64,000 nt of DNA from positions 2,790,001-2,854,000 of the forward strand of contig JALJCQ010000001.1 in assembly GCA_023091665.1 (NCBI GenBank). The letters are read 5' to 3'. Position 1 is the first letter of the stretch, and each line of letters begins with the position of its first letter. The stretch is from Pythium myriotylum (Eukaryota > Oomycota > Peronosporomycetes > Pythiales > Pythiaceae). The notes beneath the pieces were generated by a model. It did not search any database, had not been told where the DNA came from, and worked only from the letters and a program-made list of their open reading frames with translations. This document shows positions 32,407 to 46,672 of this stretch, in pieces. The position numbers were made by a program, and so were the translations under genes.

Positions 32407-33970
32407 TATTGAACCGACATGCTAAAACAAGTACCTAGACCAGTCAAGACCAACGGAAGTCGATCACCAACTCAACAACTGAAGCCCCCAGCCTCGTCAC
32501 ACATTAGTCAAGTGTATAATATTCATCGACGAGGTAGATTAGAGTAGTCATAGTCGTATTAATTATAGTTAATACAGACGCCTTGAAACTGGGCCACGAG
32601 GACACCACGAGGGGTACCAATCACAAAACACATCAAATCACAACCACGCGACAACAACAAACACGAACACCTCCTGCACCAATACGAACTACCCACAACA
32701 CACAAACACACACAAACACAACTACCACACGACACCACCCACACAACACCTCTCCTACCCCTCTTCATGCCTCTCCGCTTGCCCTCATCGCCGCACGGTA
32801 TCTCATCTCACAAACCACCCCACTCCACCCAAAACAACACCTACTCCTCCTACATCCAACATCCAACGCACACACACCGTAACAGACGCTCGATGTCGCG
32901 GCTCCTACCGTCGACACTACCACAAACTACTGCTTCCACCCCCCGCCACCACACCACCACATAACCACACCACCACACCGGCCACACCGGCACACCATCA
33001 ATCGTGTGCCGGTCCTCGTTGGGGCCAGTTGTCTCGGGAACGAACACAAAACACAACAACAAACGACGACAACAACAAAACGACAACCAAAACCAACACG
33101 AACCAAGCGAACAGAGACACAGACACACAGACACACAGACACACAGACACACAGAGACACAGAGACACAGAAACACAAAGACACAGAGCCAGCACCTCGG
33201 CACTCATCCACGGTCGGGCACTGTCCCAAGCCGCTCGCTCGAGGCTGTTACAGGCTCCACTGTCCGAGACAGCCCTGACCGATACGAACCCGAACTGGAT
33301 AGAGCAGGACAGAGCAAGACGCAAACCAATACGAGAGCTGAAGAGAGGCACGGAGATGAGAGGGCGGAGACAACAGGGGAGAGGAAGAAAGGAGGGACAC
33401 CCCACTGACAGCCAAACACAACATCATACACCACAAATATCCAACGAAACAAACGAACGAGCACAAACGAGCACACGCGACGACGAGAGACCTGGCCGCC
33501 AGGGTGCTCCGTCACACTCCCGTTCGCTGTCACAAATGCGCCGCGGCGCGGCACGGATCAGTACCGATCAGTGACGGGTCGCGAGCGATGGCAGAGGAGA
33601 TGGGAGTGGTCCAAAGCAGGAGCCGAGCGTCAAGCGTCAAGCGTCACGCGTCAAGCGTCGTGAGTCGAGGATGGAGCTGTCGTGCTGTCGCGAGGACTGA
33701 GCGTGGGGAGCCGAGAGTGGGGGTGCGAGTCGAGAGGCGGAGGACGGGAGGCGAGAGGACAGGAGGCGAGAGGTGAGGGGCGAGAGGCAGGAGGCAGGAG
33801 GCAGGAAGGAAGTGATGGAGGGACCGGGTACACGGAGGGAGGGACGCGTTGGGGTGTCAACGGGTTCCAGGTTGGACGCGAGGTGAATTGGAGGGAGTAG
33901 GAGACGATGTGTTGTGCATGTGGCATTGACCGGGTGGGATGGGATGGCGAGGAAAGAGAGGAAAAGAAAA

Positions 33971-34042
33971 GTCCTCGACGGGACTCGAACCCGCAATCTC
34001 CCGCTTCGTAGGCGGATGCCTTATCCATTGGGCCACGAGGAC
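33971..34042 (-). tRNA. tRNA-Arg(ACG), copy 13
   Basis: First intact gene after LINE 3; standard flanks. Confidence 0.97.
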
Positions 34043-35409
34043 ACCACGAGGGGTACCAATCACAAAACACATCAAATCACAACCACGCGACAACAACAAA
34101 CACGAACACCTCCTGCACCAATACGAACTACCCACAACACACAAACACACACAAACACAACTACCACACGACACCACCCACACAACACCTCTCCTACCCC
34201 TCTTCATGCCTCTCCGCTTGCCCTCATCGCCGCACGGTATCTCATCTCACAAACCACCCCACTCCACCCAAAACAACACCTACTCCTCCTACATCCAACA
34301 TCCAACGCACACACACCGTAACAGACGCTCGATGTCGCGGCTCCTACCGTCGACACTACCACAAACTACTGCTTCCACCCCCCGCCACCACACCACCACA
34401 TAACCACACCACCACACCGGCCACACCGGCACACCATCAATCGTGTGCCGGTCCTCGTTGGGGCCAGTTGTCTCGGGAACGAACACAAAACACAACAACA
34501 AACGACGACAACAACAAAACGACAACCAAAACCAACACGAACCAAGCGAACAGAGACACAGACACACAGACACACAGACACACAGACACACAGAGACACA
34601 GAGACACAGAAACACAAAGACACAGAGCCAGCACCTCGGCACTCATCCACGGTCGGGCACTGTCCCAAGCCGCTCGCTCGAGGCTGTTACAGGCTCCACT
34701 GTCCGAGACAGCCCTGACCGATACGAACCCGAACTGGATAGAGCAGGACAGAGCAAGACGCAAACCAATACGAGAGCTGAAGAGAGGCACGGAGATGAGA
34801 GGGCGGAGACAACAGGGGAGAGGAAGAAAGGAGGGACACCCCACTGACAGCCAAACACAACATCATACACCACAAATATCCAACGAAACAAACGAACGAG
34901 CACAAACGAGCACACGCGACGACGAGAGACCTGGCCGCCAGGGTGCTCCGTCACACTCCCGTTCGCTGTCACAAATGCGCCGCGGCGCGGCACGGATCAG
35001 TACCGATCAGTGACGGGTCGCGAGCGATGGCAGAGGAGATGGGAGTGGTCCAAAGCAGGAGCCGAGCGTCAAGCGTCAAGCGTCACGCGTCAAGCGTCGT
35101 GAGTCGAGGATGGAGCTGTCGTGCTGTCGCGAGGACTGAGCGTGGGGAGCCGAGAGTGGGGGTGCGAGTCGAGAGGCGGAGGACGGGAGGCGAGAGGACA
35201 GGAGGCGAGAGGTGAGGGGCGAGAGGCAGGAGGCAGGAGGCAGGAAGGAAGTGATGGAGGGACCGGGTACACGGAGGGAGGGACGCGTTGGGGTGTCAAC
35301 GGGTTCCAGGTTGGACGCGAGGTGAATTGGAGGGAGTAGGAGACGATGTGTTGTGCATGTGGCATTGACCGGGTGGGATGGGATGGCGAGGAAAGAGAGG
35401 AAAAGAAAA

Positions 35410-35481
35410 GTCCTCGACGGGACTCGAACCCGCAATCTCCCGCTTCGTAGGCGGATGCCTTATCCATTGGGCCACGAGGAC
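35410..35481 (-). tRNA. tRNA-Arg(ACG), copy 14
   Basis: 1439 bp after copy 13; its unit looks identical to the neighbours. Confidence 0.97.
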
Positions 35482-36848
35482 ACCACGAGGGGTACCAATC
35501 ACAAAACACATCAAATCACAACCACGCGACAACAACAAACACGAACACCTCCTGCACCAATACGAACTACCCACAACACACAAACACACACAAACACAAC
35601 TACCACACGACACCACCCACACAACACCTCTCCTACCCCTCTTCATGCCTCTCCGCTTGCCCTCATCGCCGCACGGTATCTCATCTCACAAACCACCCCA
35701 CTCCACCCAAAACAACACCTACTCCTCCTACATCCAACATCCAACGCACACACACCGTAACAGACGCTCGATGTCGCGGCTCCTACCGTCGACACTACCA
35801 CAAACTACTGCTTCCACCCCCCGCCACCACACCACCACATAACCACACCACCACACCGGCCACACCGGCACACCATCAATCGTGTGCCGGTCCTCGTTGG
35901 GGCCAGTTGTCTCGGGAACGAACACAAAACACAACAACAAACGACGACAACAACAAAACGACAACCAAAACCAACACGAACCAAGCGAACAGAGACACAG
36001 ACACACAGACACACAGACACACAGACACACAGAGACACAGAGACACAGAAACACAAAGACACAGAGCCAGCACCTCGGCACTCATCCACGGTCGGGCACT
36101 GTCCCAAGCCGCTCGCTCGAGGCTGTTACAGGCTCCACTGTCCGAGACAGCCCTGACCGATACGAACCCGAACTGGATAGAGCAGGACAGAGCAAGACGC
36201 AAACCAATACGAGAGCTGAAGAGAGGCACGGAGATGAGAGGGCGGAGACAACAGGGGAGAGGAAGAAAGGAGGGACACCCCACTGACAGCCAAACACAAC
36301 ATCATACACCACAAATATCCAACGAAACAAACGAACGAGCACAAACGAGCACACGCGACGACGAGAGACCTGGCCGCCAGGGTGCTCCGTCACACTCCCG
36401 TTCGCTGTCACAAATGCGCCGCGGCGCGGCACGGATCAGTACCGATCAGTGACGGGTCGCGAGCGATGGCAGAGGAGATGGGAGTGGTCCAAAGCAGGAG
36501 CCGAGCGTCAAGCGTCAAGCGTCACGCGTCAAGCGTCGTGAGTCGAGGATGGAGCTGTCGTGCTGTCGCGAGGACTGAGCGTGGGGAGCCGAGAGTGGGG
36601 GTGCGAGTCGAGAGGCGGAGGACGGGAGGCGAGAGGACAGGAGGCGAGAGGTGAGGGGCGAGAGGCAGGAGGCAGGAGGCAGGAAGGAAGTGATGGAGGG
36701 ACCGGGTACACGGAGGGAGGGACGCGTTGGGGTGTCAACGGGTTCCAGGTTGGACGCGAGGTGAATTGGAGGGAGTAGGAGACGATGTGTTGTGCATGTG
36801 GCATTGACCGGGTGGGATGGGATGGCGAGGAAAGAGAGGAAAAGAAAA

Positions 36849-36920
36849 GTCCTCGACGGGACTCGAACCCGCAATCTCCCGCTTCGTAGGCGGATGCCTT
36901 ATCCATTGGGCCACGAGGAC
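36849..36920 (-). tRNA. tRNA-Arg(ACG), copy 15, with LINE 4 at its 5' end
   Basis: 1439 bp after copy 14. Complete gene bordered by truncated LINE 4. Confidence 0.97.
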
Positions 36921-36925
36921 ATCTC

Positions 36926-39067
36926 ATGATCAACGGATTCGTGCAAGACCCGCTCTGCCCAACGCGCGGAGTCAAGCAAGGTGATCCGCTGTCGGCGCTG
37001 CTGTTCTTGCTTGTTATCGAGCCACTCGGTAACCTGCTCCGCCAGCACGAAGAACATGGGATCTGCTTGACAGCGGATGCCACCGTCACGAGTGTTTTCT
37101 TCGCCGACGACTCGACGTTACTGTCGGGCTCTATCGCTGGTGTCGAGGCGCAACTTGGGTTGGTCGAAGAATACTGTCAAGGCTCCGGCGCCAAGCTCAA
37201 CGTGAACAAGTGTGTGCTGATGTCGCTGCATCGAACGCGGCGATGCCCGGGCATACCAGGTGTGCAGGTTCTCGATGAAGACTCCACGGTCAAGTTCCTC
37301 GGTCTCCTGTTCGGTCAACGACGCACAACGGAATTGATTGTTGAAGACCTCGATCGACGCTTCTTTGACGGGTTCAAGCAGTGGTTTCGGCGCGCACGGA
37401 CGCTCCAAGGCAGGCTCCTCGTCGCCCAGACCATGGTGCTCTCACGTCTGTGGCACTACACTGCTCACGTTGATGTGCCGCCAGGACGAGTGAAGAAGTG
37501 GCAAGCCGCGCTACACCGGTTCGTCTTGAGTCGGCGCTACGAACGCGACGCTCGGCATGTCCAGTTGATCTCGAACGAATTTGTCAACCTGCCGCGCGAG
37601 TCTGGGGGTCTGCAGGTACCGAGTCTCGACGGTGTGCTCAAGCGACAGTCACTGCAGCTCCTGCTTCAGTTCACGGCAGCTTCGACATCGACGACCGGCA
37701 ACTGGACGGTAGCAGGAGTCGAGCTGCTGCGGATCAGTCTTCCGCGGTGGGGCCCGCAGAGGCCACTCGACTTTCTCTACGTCAGTCCGTGGCGGCATCG
37801 AGGCTCGATCGAGTGGGGGCAGCTCTCTTCGTGGTGGCGTGCGGCCTGGAAGACTTGGTACGCTATCAAGTGGCCGGTGTCGTGGCTCGACCTCCCTCCA
37901 GAAGACCGTCTTGCGTTTGCACTCGACCAACCGATCTGGTTCCATGGCGACAAGAACTTCCAGTTCCTCCCAACCAGCCGTTCCGACACAACGCCGTCCC
38001 AGCATCGTTCTCTCAGCATGATTGCAGAGCCGCAACGAAGCTTCCGTCGGCAAGTTGCCCGTGTCTTTCAGTTGCGATCTCTTCGTGACTTCGCTGGTGA
38101 AGGCGACAAGTGGCCGAGCGCGATCGAGTTTGCTGAGCGACATGTCGACTACACCCAAGTCTCCATCACCCCGTATCGACAGTACACGTGGCTGCTCAAG
38201 CTTCACGAGGAAGCCACGCAAGTTTTCGGGCGTCTCTGCACAATGTGCTCTGTCCCAGTCGATGGAGTGCTACCGACGGCGCCTGAGCACCAACATCCGC
38301 GAGTCGGTGTGGAGATCAACGACCGTGTGTGCTGGGTGCCGCGCATTCCACGATCCCAACTGCTCCGCCTGGTGTGGCAAGCTCCAGAGCCGACGAGAAC
38401 GCATCCGCTGTTCTTCCACGACCCTCGAGCGCCTACAGACGTGGTCCTCCGATTCAACAAGCTACGCAAGCGGCTTCGTGTGTTGCTTCTCCCGATATAC
38501 GAAGACCTCCAGTTCCGCTTGGCGTACGGCTTGTTACCGACTCGCTCACGCTTCTCGTTCATGACGGTGGCAAATCCCGGCATCGTGTACTGTGTTCGAC
38601 AAGGCTGCAACTCAGTGGAGACGGCGCGTCATTTGTTCTTCGAGTGTGTGCTGCCGACTGTGATATGGCGCGACATCTTCCGTGATATGTCGGTGTTCTT
38701 CACATCTCGACCCTCCTGGACCGACATTGTCTTCGGTAAAGCCATCCGCGTTGCTCCCGTGTGGAAGGACCACACAGAAGAAATCCAAGACCTGTGGCAA
38801 GTCATCCGTGCTGTGGTGCTTCACCTGTTGTGGACTGAACGCAATGGGCGACTGTTCAACGGGCGGTCCCCGATGCCAACAATTGCAGCACTGCGTGTGG
38901 TGTATACGACTGTGGGTGCTCATGTGCGTGCGTGTCTTCGACGTGTGTACGACGATGCGCAGCGTGCTTCGCTTCAGGTTGTGTTGTCAAGTCTCCAGTC
39001 TACGCCTTCTTTCGGTGCCTTCCTGCAAAACAACATGGGGTTGTTTGCAGTTCGCTTTTTGGCATAA
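36926..39067 (+). pseudogene. LINE ORF2 remnant, copy 4
   Basis: Open for 713 codons with the native C-terminus. Retains GVKQGDPLS, FADD and the CCHC knuckle; lacks endonuclease and the N-terminal half of RT. The open frame without stops suggests little time since insertion or repeated homogenisation. Confidence 0.92.
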
Positions 39068-39200
39068 AAGCGATTTCCTGCCGTTTCTTCTTCTTCAGTG
39101 CGGGTGCTTGCTTTCAATACTGGCTCGAAACCAACCTCGTTTTGGAATCAGAGCGTACCTTCGCGACCGAAGTCAAGCGAAACCACTAGCACAAGAAACC

Positions 39201-39277
39201 TCCCCGAGGTGGGGATCGAACCCGCGCGACCGACAACATCGGGGTCCACGCTCACAACCATTTGAGCTAACCGCAGT
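39201..39277 (-). other. Antisense tRNA-like module, version B (LINE 4)
   Basis: Same as 22552-22628: A box, D stem GCTC/GAGC and B box GGTTCGATCCC on the minus strand. Confidence 0.7.
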
Positions 39278-40844
39278 TATCCAACCGATGTGCTAAAACA
39301 AGTACCTAGACCAGTCAAGACCAACGGAAGTCAACCAACAACTCAACTGAAGCTCCCAGCCTCGTCACATACTAGTCAAGTGTATAATATTCATCGACGA
39401 GGTAGATTAGAGTAGTCATAGTCGCATTAATTTTAGTTAATACAGACGCCTTGAAACTGAAACTGGGCCACGAGGACACCACGAGGGGTACCAATCACAA
39501 AACACATCAAATCACAACCACGCGACAACAACAAACACGAACACCTCCTGCACCAATACGAACTACCCACAACACACAAACACACACAAACACAACTACC
39601 ACACGACACCACCCACACAACACCTCTCCTACCCCTCTTCATGCCTCTCCGCTTGCCCTCATCGCCGCACGGTATCTCATCTCACAAACCACCCCACTCC
39701 ACCCAAAACAACACCTACTCCTCCTACATCCAACATCCAACGCACACACACCGTAACAGACGCTCGATGTCGCGGCTCCTACCGTCGACACTACCACAAA
39801 CTACTGCTTCCACCCCCCGCCACCACACCACCACATAACCACACCACCACACCGGCCACACCGGCACACCATCAATCGTGTGCCGGTCCTCGTTGGGGCC
39901 AGTTGTCTCGGGAACGAACACAAAACACAACAACAAACGACGACAACAACAAAACGACAACCAAAACCAACACGAACCAAGCGAACAGAGACACAGACAC
40001 ACAGACACACAGACACACAGACACACAGACACACAGAGACACAGAAACACAAAGACACAGAGCCAGCACCTCGGCACTCATCCACGGTCGGGCACTGTCC
40101 CAAGCCGCTCGCTCGAGGCTGTTACAGGCTCCACTGTCCGAGACAGCCCTGACCGATACGAACCCGAACTGGATAGAGCAGGACAGAGCAAGACGCAAAC
40201 CAATACGAGAGCTGAAGAGAGGCACGGAGATGAGAGGGCGGAGACAACAGGGGAGAGGAAGAAAGGAGGGACACCCCACTGACAGCCAAACACAACATCA
40301 TACACCACAAATATCCAACGAAACAAACGAACGAGCACAAACGAGCACACGCGACGACGAGAGACCTGGCCGCCAGGGTGCTCCGTCACACTCCCGTTCG
40401 CTGTCACAAATGCGCCGCGGCGCGGCACGGATCAGTACCGATCAGTGACGGGTCGCGAGCGATGGCAGAGGAGATGGGAGTGGTCCAAAGCAGGAGCCGA
40501 GCGTCAAGCGTCAAGCGTCACGCGTCAAGCGTCGTGAGTCGAGGATGGAGCTGTCGTGCTGTCGCGAGGACTGAGCGTGGGGAGCCGAGAGTGGGGGTGC
40601 GAGTCGAGAGGCGGAGGACGGGAGGCGAGAGGACAGGAGGCGAGAGGTGAGGGGCGAGAGGCAGGAGGCAGGAGGCAGGAAGGAAGTGATGGAGGGACCG
40701 GGTACACGGAGGGAGGGACGCGTTGGGGTGTCAACGGGTTCCAGGTTGGACGCGAGGTGAATTGGAGGGAGTAGGAGACGATGTGTTGTGCATGTGGCAT
40801 TGACCGGGTGGGATGGGATGGCGAGGAAAGAGAGGAAAAGAAAA

Positions 40845-40916
40845 GTCCTCGACGGGACTCGAACCCGCAATCTCCCGCTTCGTAGGCGGATGCCTTATCC
40901 ATTGGGCCACGAGGAC
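40845..40916 (-). tRNA. tRNA-Arg(ACG), copy 16
   Basis: First intact gene after LINE 4; standard flanks. Confidence 0.97.
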
Positions 40917-42283
40917 ACCACGAGGGGTACCAATCACAAAACACATCAAATCACAACCACGCGACAACAACAAACACGAACACCTCCTGCACCAATACGA
41001 ACTACCCACAACACACAAACACACACAAACACAACTACCACACGACACCACCCACACAACACCTCTCCTACCCCTCTTCATGCCTCTCCGCTTGCCCTCA
41101 TCGCCGCACGGTATCTCATCTCACAAACCACCCCACTCCACCCAAAACAACACCTACTCCTCCTACATCCAACATCCAACGCACACACACCGTAACAGAC
41201 GCTCGATGTCGCGGCTCCTACCGTCGACACTACCACAAACTACTGCTTCCACCCCCCGCCACCACACCACCACATAACCACACCACCACACCGGCCACAC
41301 CGGCACACCATCAATCGTGTGCCGGTCCTCGTTGGGGCCAGTTGTCTCGGGAACGAACACAAAACACAACAACAAACGACGACAACAACAAAACGACAAC
41401 CAAAACCAACACGAACCAAGCGAACAGAGACACAGACACACAGACACACAGACACACAGACACACAGACACACAGAGACACAGAAACACAAAGACACAGA
41501 GCCAGCACCTCGGCACTCATCCACGGTCGGGCACTGTCCCAAGCCGCTCGCTCGAGGCTGTTACAGGCTCCACTGTCCGAGACAGCCCTGACCGATACGA
41601 ACCCGAACTGGATAGAGCAGGACAGAGCAAGACGCAAACCAATACGAGAGCTGAAGAGAGGCACGGAGATGAGAGGGCGGAGACAACAGGGGAGAGGAAG
41701 AAAGGAGGGACACCCCACTGACAGCCAAACACAACATCATACACCACAAATATCCAACGAAACAAACGAACGAGCACAAACGAGCACACGCGACGACGAG
41801 AGACCTGGCCGCCAGGGTGCTCCGTCACACTCCCGTTCGCTGTCACAAATGCGCCGCGGCGCGGCACGGATCAGTACCGATCAGTGACGGGTCGCGAGCG
41901 ACGGCAGAGGAGATGGGAGTGGTCCAAAGCAGGAGCCGAGCGTCAAGCGTCAAGCGTCACGCGTCAAGCGTCGTGAGTCGAGGATGGAGCTGTCGTGCTG
42001 TCGCGAGGACTGAGCGTGGGGAGCCGAGAGTGGGGGTGCGAGTCGAGAGGCGGAGGACGGGAGGCGAGAGGACAGGAGGCGAGAGGTGAGGGGCGAGAGG
42101 CAGGAGGCAGGAGGCAGGAAGGAAGTGATGGAGGGACCGGGTACACGGAGGGAGGGACGCGTTGGGGTGTCAACGGGTTCCAGGTTGGACGCGAGGTGAA
42201 TTGGAGGGAGTAGGAGACGATGTGTTGTGCATGTGGCATTGACCGGGTGGGATGGGATGGCGAGGAAAGAGAGGAAAAGAAAA

Positions 42284-42355
42284 GTCCTCGACGGGACTCG
42301 AACCCGCAATCTCCCGCTTCGTAGGCGGATGCCTTATCCATTGGGCCACGAGGAC
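42284..42355 (-). tRNA. tRNA-Arg(ACG), copy 17
   Basis: 1439 bp after copy 16. Unit has gcgacggcag near 41900, where most block E units have gcgatggcag. Confidence 0.97.
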
Positions 42356-43722
42356 ACCACGAGGGGTACCAATCACAAAACACATCAAATCACAACCACG
42401 CGACAACAACAAACACGAACACCTCCTGCACCAATACGAACTACCCACAACACACAAACACACACAAACACAACTACCACACGACACCACCCACACAACA
42501 CCTCTCCTACCCCTCTTCATGCCTCTCCGCTTGCCCTCATCGCCGCACGGTATCTCATCTCACAAACCACCCCACTCCACCCAAAACAACACCTACTCCT
42601 CCTACATCCAACATCCAACGCACACACACCGTAACAGACGCTCGATGTCGCGGCTCCTACCGTCGACACTACCACAAACTACTGCTTCCACCCCCCGCCA
42701 CCACACCACCACATAACCACACCACCACACCGGCCACACCGGCACACCATCAATCGTGTGCCGGTCCTCGTTGGGGCCAGTTGTCTCGGGAACGAACACA
42801 AAACACAACAACAAACGACGACAACAACAAAACGACAACCAAAACCAACACGAACCAAGCGAACAGAGACACAGACACACAGACACACAGACACACAGAC
42901 ACACAGACACACAGAGACACAGAAACACAAAGACACAGAGCCAGCACCTCGGCACTCATCCACGGTCGGGCACTGTCCCAAGCCGCTCGCTCGAGGCTGT
43001 TACAGGCTCCACTGTCCGAGACAGCCCTGACCGATACGAACCCGAACTGGATAGAGCAGGACAGAGCAAGACGCAAACCAATACGAGAGCTGAAGAGAGG
43101 CACGGAGATGAGAGGGCGGAGACAACAGGGGAGAGGAAGAAAGGAGGGACACCCCACTGACAGCCAAACACAACATCATACACCACAAATATCCAACGAA
43201 ACAAACGAACGAGCACAAACGAGCACACGCGACGACGAGAGACCTGGCCGCCAGGGTGCTCCGTCACACTCCCGTTCGCTGTCACAAATGCGCCGCGGCG
43301 CGGCACGGATCAGTACCGATCAGTGACGGGTCGCGAGCGACGGCAGAGGAGATGGGAGTGGTCCAAAGCAGGAGCCGAGCGTCAAGCGTCAAGCGTCACG
43401 CGTCAAGCGTCGTGAGTCGAGGATGGAGCTGTCGTGCTGTCGCGAGGACTGAGCGTGGGGAGCCGAGAGTGGGGGTGCGAGTCGAGAGGCGGAGGACGGG
43501 AGGCGAGAGGACAGGAGGCGAGAGGTGAGGGGCGAGAGGCAGGAGGCAGGAGGCAGGAAGGAAGTGATGGAGGGACCGGGTACACGGAGGGAGGGACGCG
43601 TTGGGGTGTCAACGGGTTCCAGGTTGGACGCGAGGTGAATTGGAGGGAGTAGGAGACGATGTGTTGTGCATGTGGCATTGACCGGGTGGGATGGGATGGC
43701 GAGGAAAGAGAGGAAAAGAAAA

Positions 43723-43794
43723 GTCCTCGACGGGACTCGAACCCGCAATCTCCCGCTTCGTAGGCGGATGCCTTATCCATTGGGCCACGAGGAC
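43723..43794 (-). tRNA. tRNA-Arg(ACG), copy 18
   Basis: 1439 bp after copy 17; shares its gcgacggcag variant. Confidence 0.97.
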
Positions 43795-45161
43795 ACCACG
43801 AGGGGTACCAATCACAAAACACATCAAATCACAACCACGCGACAACAACAAACACGAACACCTCCTGCACCAATACGAACTACCCACAACACACAAACAC
43901 ACACAAACACAACTACCACACGACACCACCCACACAACACCTCTCCTACCCCTCTTCATGCCTCTCCGCTTGCCCTCATCGCCGCACGGTATCTCATCTC
44001 ACAAACCACCCCACTCCACCCAAAACAACACCTACTCCTCCTACATCCAACATCCAACGCACACACACCGTAACAGACGCTCGATGTCGCGGCTCCTACC
44101 GTCGACACTACCACAAACTACTGCTTCCACCCCCCGCCACCACACCACCACATAACCACACCACCACACCGGCCACACCGGCACACCATCAATCGTGTGC
44201 CGGTCCTCGTTGGGGCCAGTTGTCTCGGGAACGAACACAAAACACAACAACAAACGACGACAACAACAAAACGACAACCAAAACCAACACGAACCAAGCG
44301 AACAGAGACACAGACACACAGACACACAGACACACAGACACACAGACACACAGAGACACAGAAACACAAAGACACAGAGCCAGCACCTCGGCACTCATCC
44401 ACGGTCGGGCACTGTCCCAAGCCGCTCGCTCGAGGCTGTTACAGGCTCCACTGTCCGAGACAGCCCTGACCGATACGAACCCGAACTGGATAGAGCAGGA
44501 CAGAGCAAGACGCAAACCAATACGAGAGCTGAAGAGAGGCACGGAGATGAGAGGGCGGAGACAACAGGGGAGAGGAAGAAAGGAGGGACACCCCACTGAC
44601 AGCCAAACACAACATCATACACCACAAATATCCAACGAAACAAACGAACGAGCACAAACGAGCACACGCGACGACGAGAGACCTGGCCGCCAGGGTGCTC
44701 CGTCACACTCCCGTTCGCTGTCACAAATGCGCCGCGGCGCGGCACGGATCAGTACCGATCAGTGACGGGTCGCGAGCGATGGCAGAGGAGATGGGAGTGG
44801 TCCAAAGCAGGAGCCGAGCGTCAAGCGTCAAGCGTCACGCGTCAAGCGTCGTGAGTCGAGGATGGAGCTGTCGTGCTGTCGCGAGGACTGAGCGTGGGGA
44901 GCCGAGAGTGGGGGTGCGAGTCGAGAGGCGGAGGACGGGAGGCGAGAGGACAGGAGGCGAGAGGTGAGGGGCGAGAGGCAGGAGGCAGGAGGCAGGAAGG
45001 AAGTGATGGAGGGACCGGGTACACGGAGGGAGGGACGCGTTGGGGTGTCAACGGGTTCCAGGTTGGACGCGAGGTGAATTGGAGGGAGTAGGAGACGATG
45101 TGTTGTGCATGTGGCATTGACCGGGTGGGATGGGATGGCGAGGAAAGAGAGGAAAAGAAAA

Positions 45162-45233
45162 GTCCTCGACGGGACTCGAACCCGCAATCTCCCGCTTCGT
45201 AGGCGGATGCCTTATCCATTGGGCCACGAGGAC
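45162..45233 (-). tRNA. tRNA-Arg(ACG), copy 19
   Basis: 1439 bp after copy 18; gcgatggcag type. Confidence 0.97.
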
Positions 45234-46600
45234 ACCACGAGGGGTACCAATCACAAAACACATCAAATCACAACCACGCGACAACAACAAACACGAACAC
45301 CTCCTGCACCAATACGAACTACCCACAACACACAAACACACACAAACACAACTACCACACGACACCACCCACACAACACCTCTCCTACCCCTCTTCATGC
45401 CTCTCCGCTTGCCCTCATCGCCGCACGGTATCTCATCTCACAAACCACCCCACTCCACCCAAAACAACACCTACTCCTCCTACATCCAACATCCAACGCA
45501 CACACACCGTAACAGACGCTCGATGTCGCGGCTCCTACCGTCGACACTACCACAAACTACTGCTTCCACCCCCCGCCACCACACCACCACATAACCACAC
45601 CACCACACCGGCCACACCGGCACACCATCAATCGTGTGCCGGTCCTCGTTGGGGCCAGTTGTCTCGGGAACGAACACAAAACACAACAACAAACGACGAC
45701 AACAACAAAACGACAACCAAAACCAACACGAACCAAGCGAACAGAGACACAGACACACAGACACACAGACACACAGACACACAGACACACAGAGACACAG
45801 AAACACAAAGACACAGAGCCAGCACCTCGGCACTCATCCACGGTCGGGCACTGTCCCAAGCCGCTCGCTCGAGGCTGTTACAGGCTCCACTGTCCGAGAC
45901 AGCCCTGACCGATACGAACCCGAACTGGATAGAGCAGGACAGAGCAAGACGCAAACCAATACGAGAGCTGAAGAGAGGCACGGAGATGAGAGGGCGGAGA
46001 CAACAGGGGAGAGGAAGAAAGGAGGGACACCCCACTGACAGCCAAACACAACATCATACACCACAAATATCCAACGAAACAAACGAACGAGCACAAACGA
46101 GCACACGCGACGACGAGAGACCTGGCCGCCAGGGTGCTCCGTCACACTCCCGTTCGCTGTCACAAATGCGCCGCGGCGCGGCACGGATCAGTACCGATCA
46201 GTGACGGGTCGCGAGCGATGGCAGAGGAGATGGGAGTGGTCCAAAGCAGGAGCCGAGCGTCAAGCGTCAAGCGTCACGCGTCAAGCGTCGTGAGTCGAGG
46301 ATGGAGCTGTCGTGCTGTCGCGAGGACTGAGCGTGGGGAGCCGAGAGTGGGGGTGCGAGTCGAGAGGCGGAGGACGGGAGGCGAGAGGACAGGAGGCGAG
46401 AGGTGAGGGGCGAGAGGCAGGAGGCAGGAGGCAGGAAGGAAGTGATGGAGGGACCGGGTACACGGAGGGAGGGACGCGTTGGGGTGTCAACGGGTTCCAG
46501 GTTGGACGCGAGGTGAATTGGAGGGAGTAGGAGACGATGTGTTGTGCATGTGGCATTGACCGGGTGGGATGGGATGGCGAGGAAAGAGAGGAAAAGAAAA

Positions 46601-46672
46601 GTCCTCGACGGGACTCGAACCCGCAATCTCCCGCTTCGTAGGCGGATGCCTTATCCATTGGGCCACGAGGAC
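46601..46672 (-). tRNA. tRNA-Arg(ACG), copy 20
   Basis: 1439 bp after copy 19; no private change seen. Confidence 0.97.

Larger units (their letters stand above)
30049..32590 (+). mobile_element. 5'-truncated LINE, copy 3 (mosaic)
   Basis: The 2542-bp element has the same 5' truncation point as copies 2 and 4, but the 3' part, including the four-base loss and 3' UTR version A, is that of full-length copy 1. It has one gaaact at the tail instead of two. The duplication GGGCCACGAGGACA lies at 30035-30048 and 32591-32604. It looks like a recombinant between the truncated and full-length types. Confidence 0.95.
32591..36921. repeat. Tandem tRNA-Arg array, block D (3 tRNA copies)
   Basis: Starts with the right target duplication of LINE 3. 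Spacings 1439 and 1439 bp. All three units have four pure GACACACA-type copies followed by two agagacac, the same internal pattern, suggesting local amplification. Confidence 0.97.
36922..39464 (+). mobile_element. 5'-truncated LINE, copy 4
   Basis: 2543 bp, same truncation point, 3' UTR version B and length as copy 2. The duplication lies at 36908-36921 and 39465-39478. A few substitutions separate it from copy 2 (for example gagtgggggcag near 37811 as in copy 1, and a Val-to-Asp change near 37472). It is a duplicate of copy 2, not a new insertion, because the truncation point is identical. Confidence 0.95.
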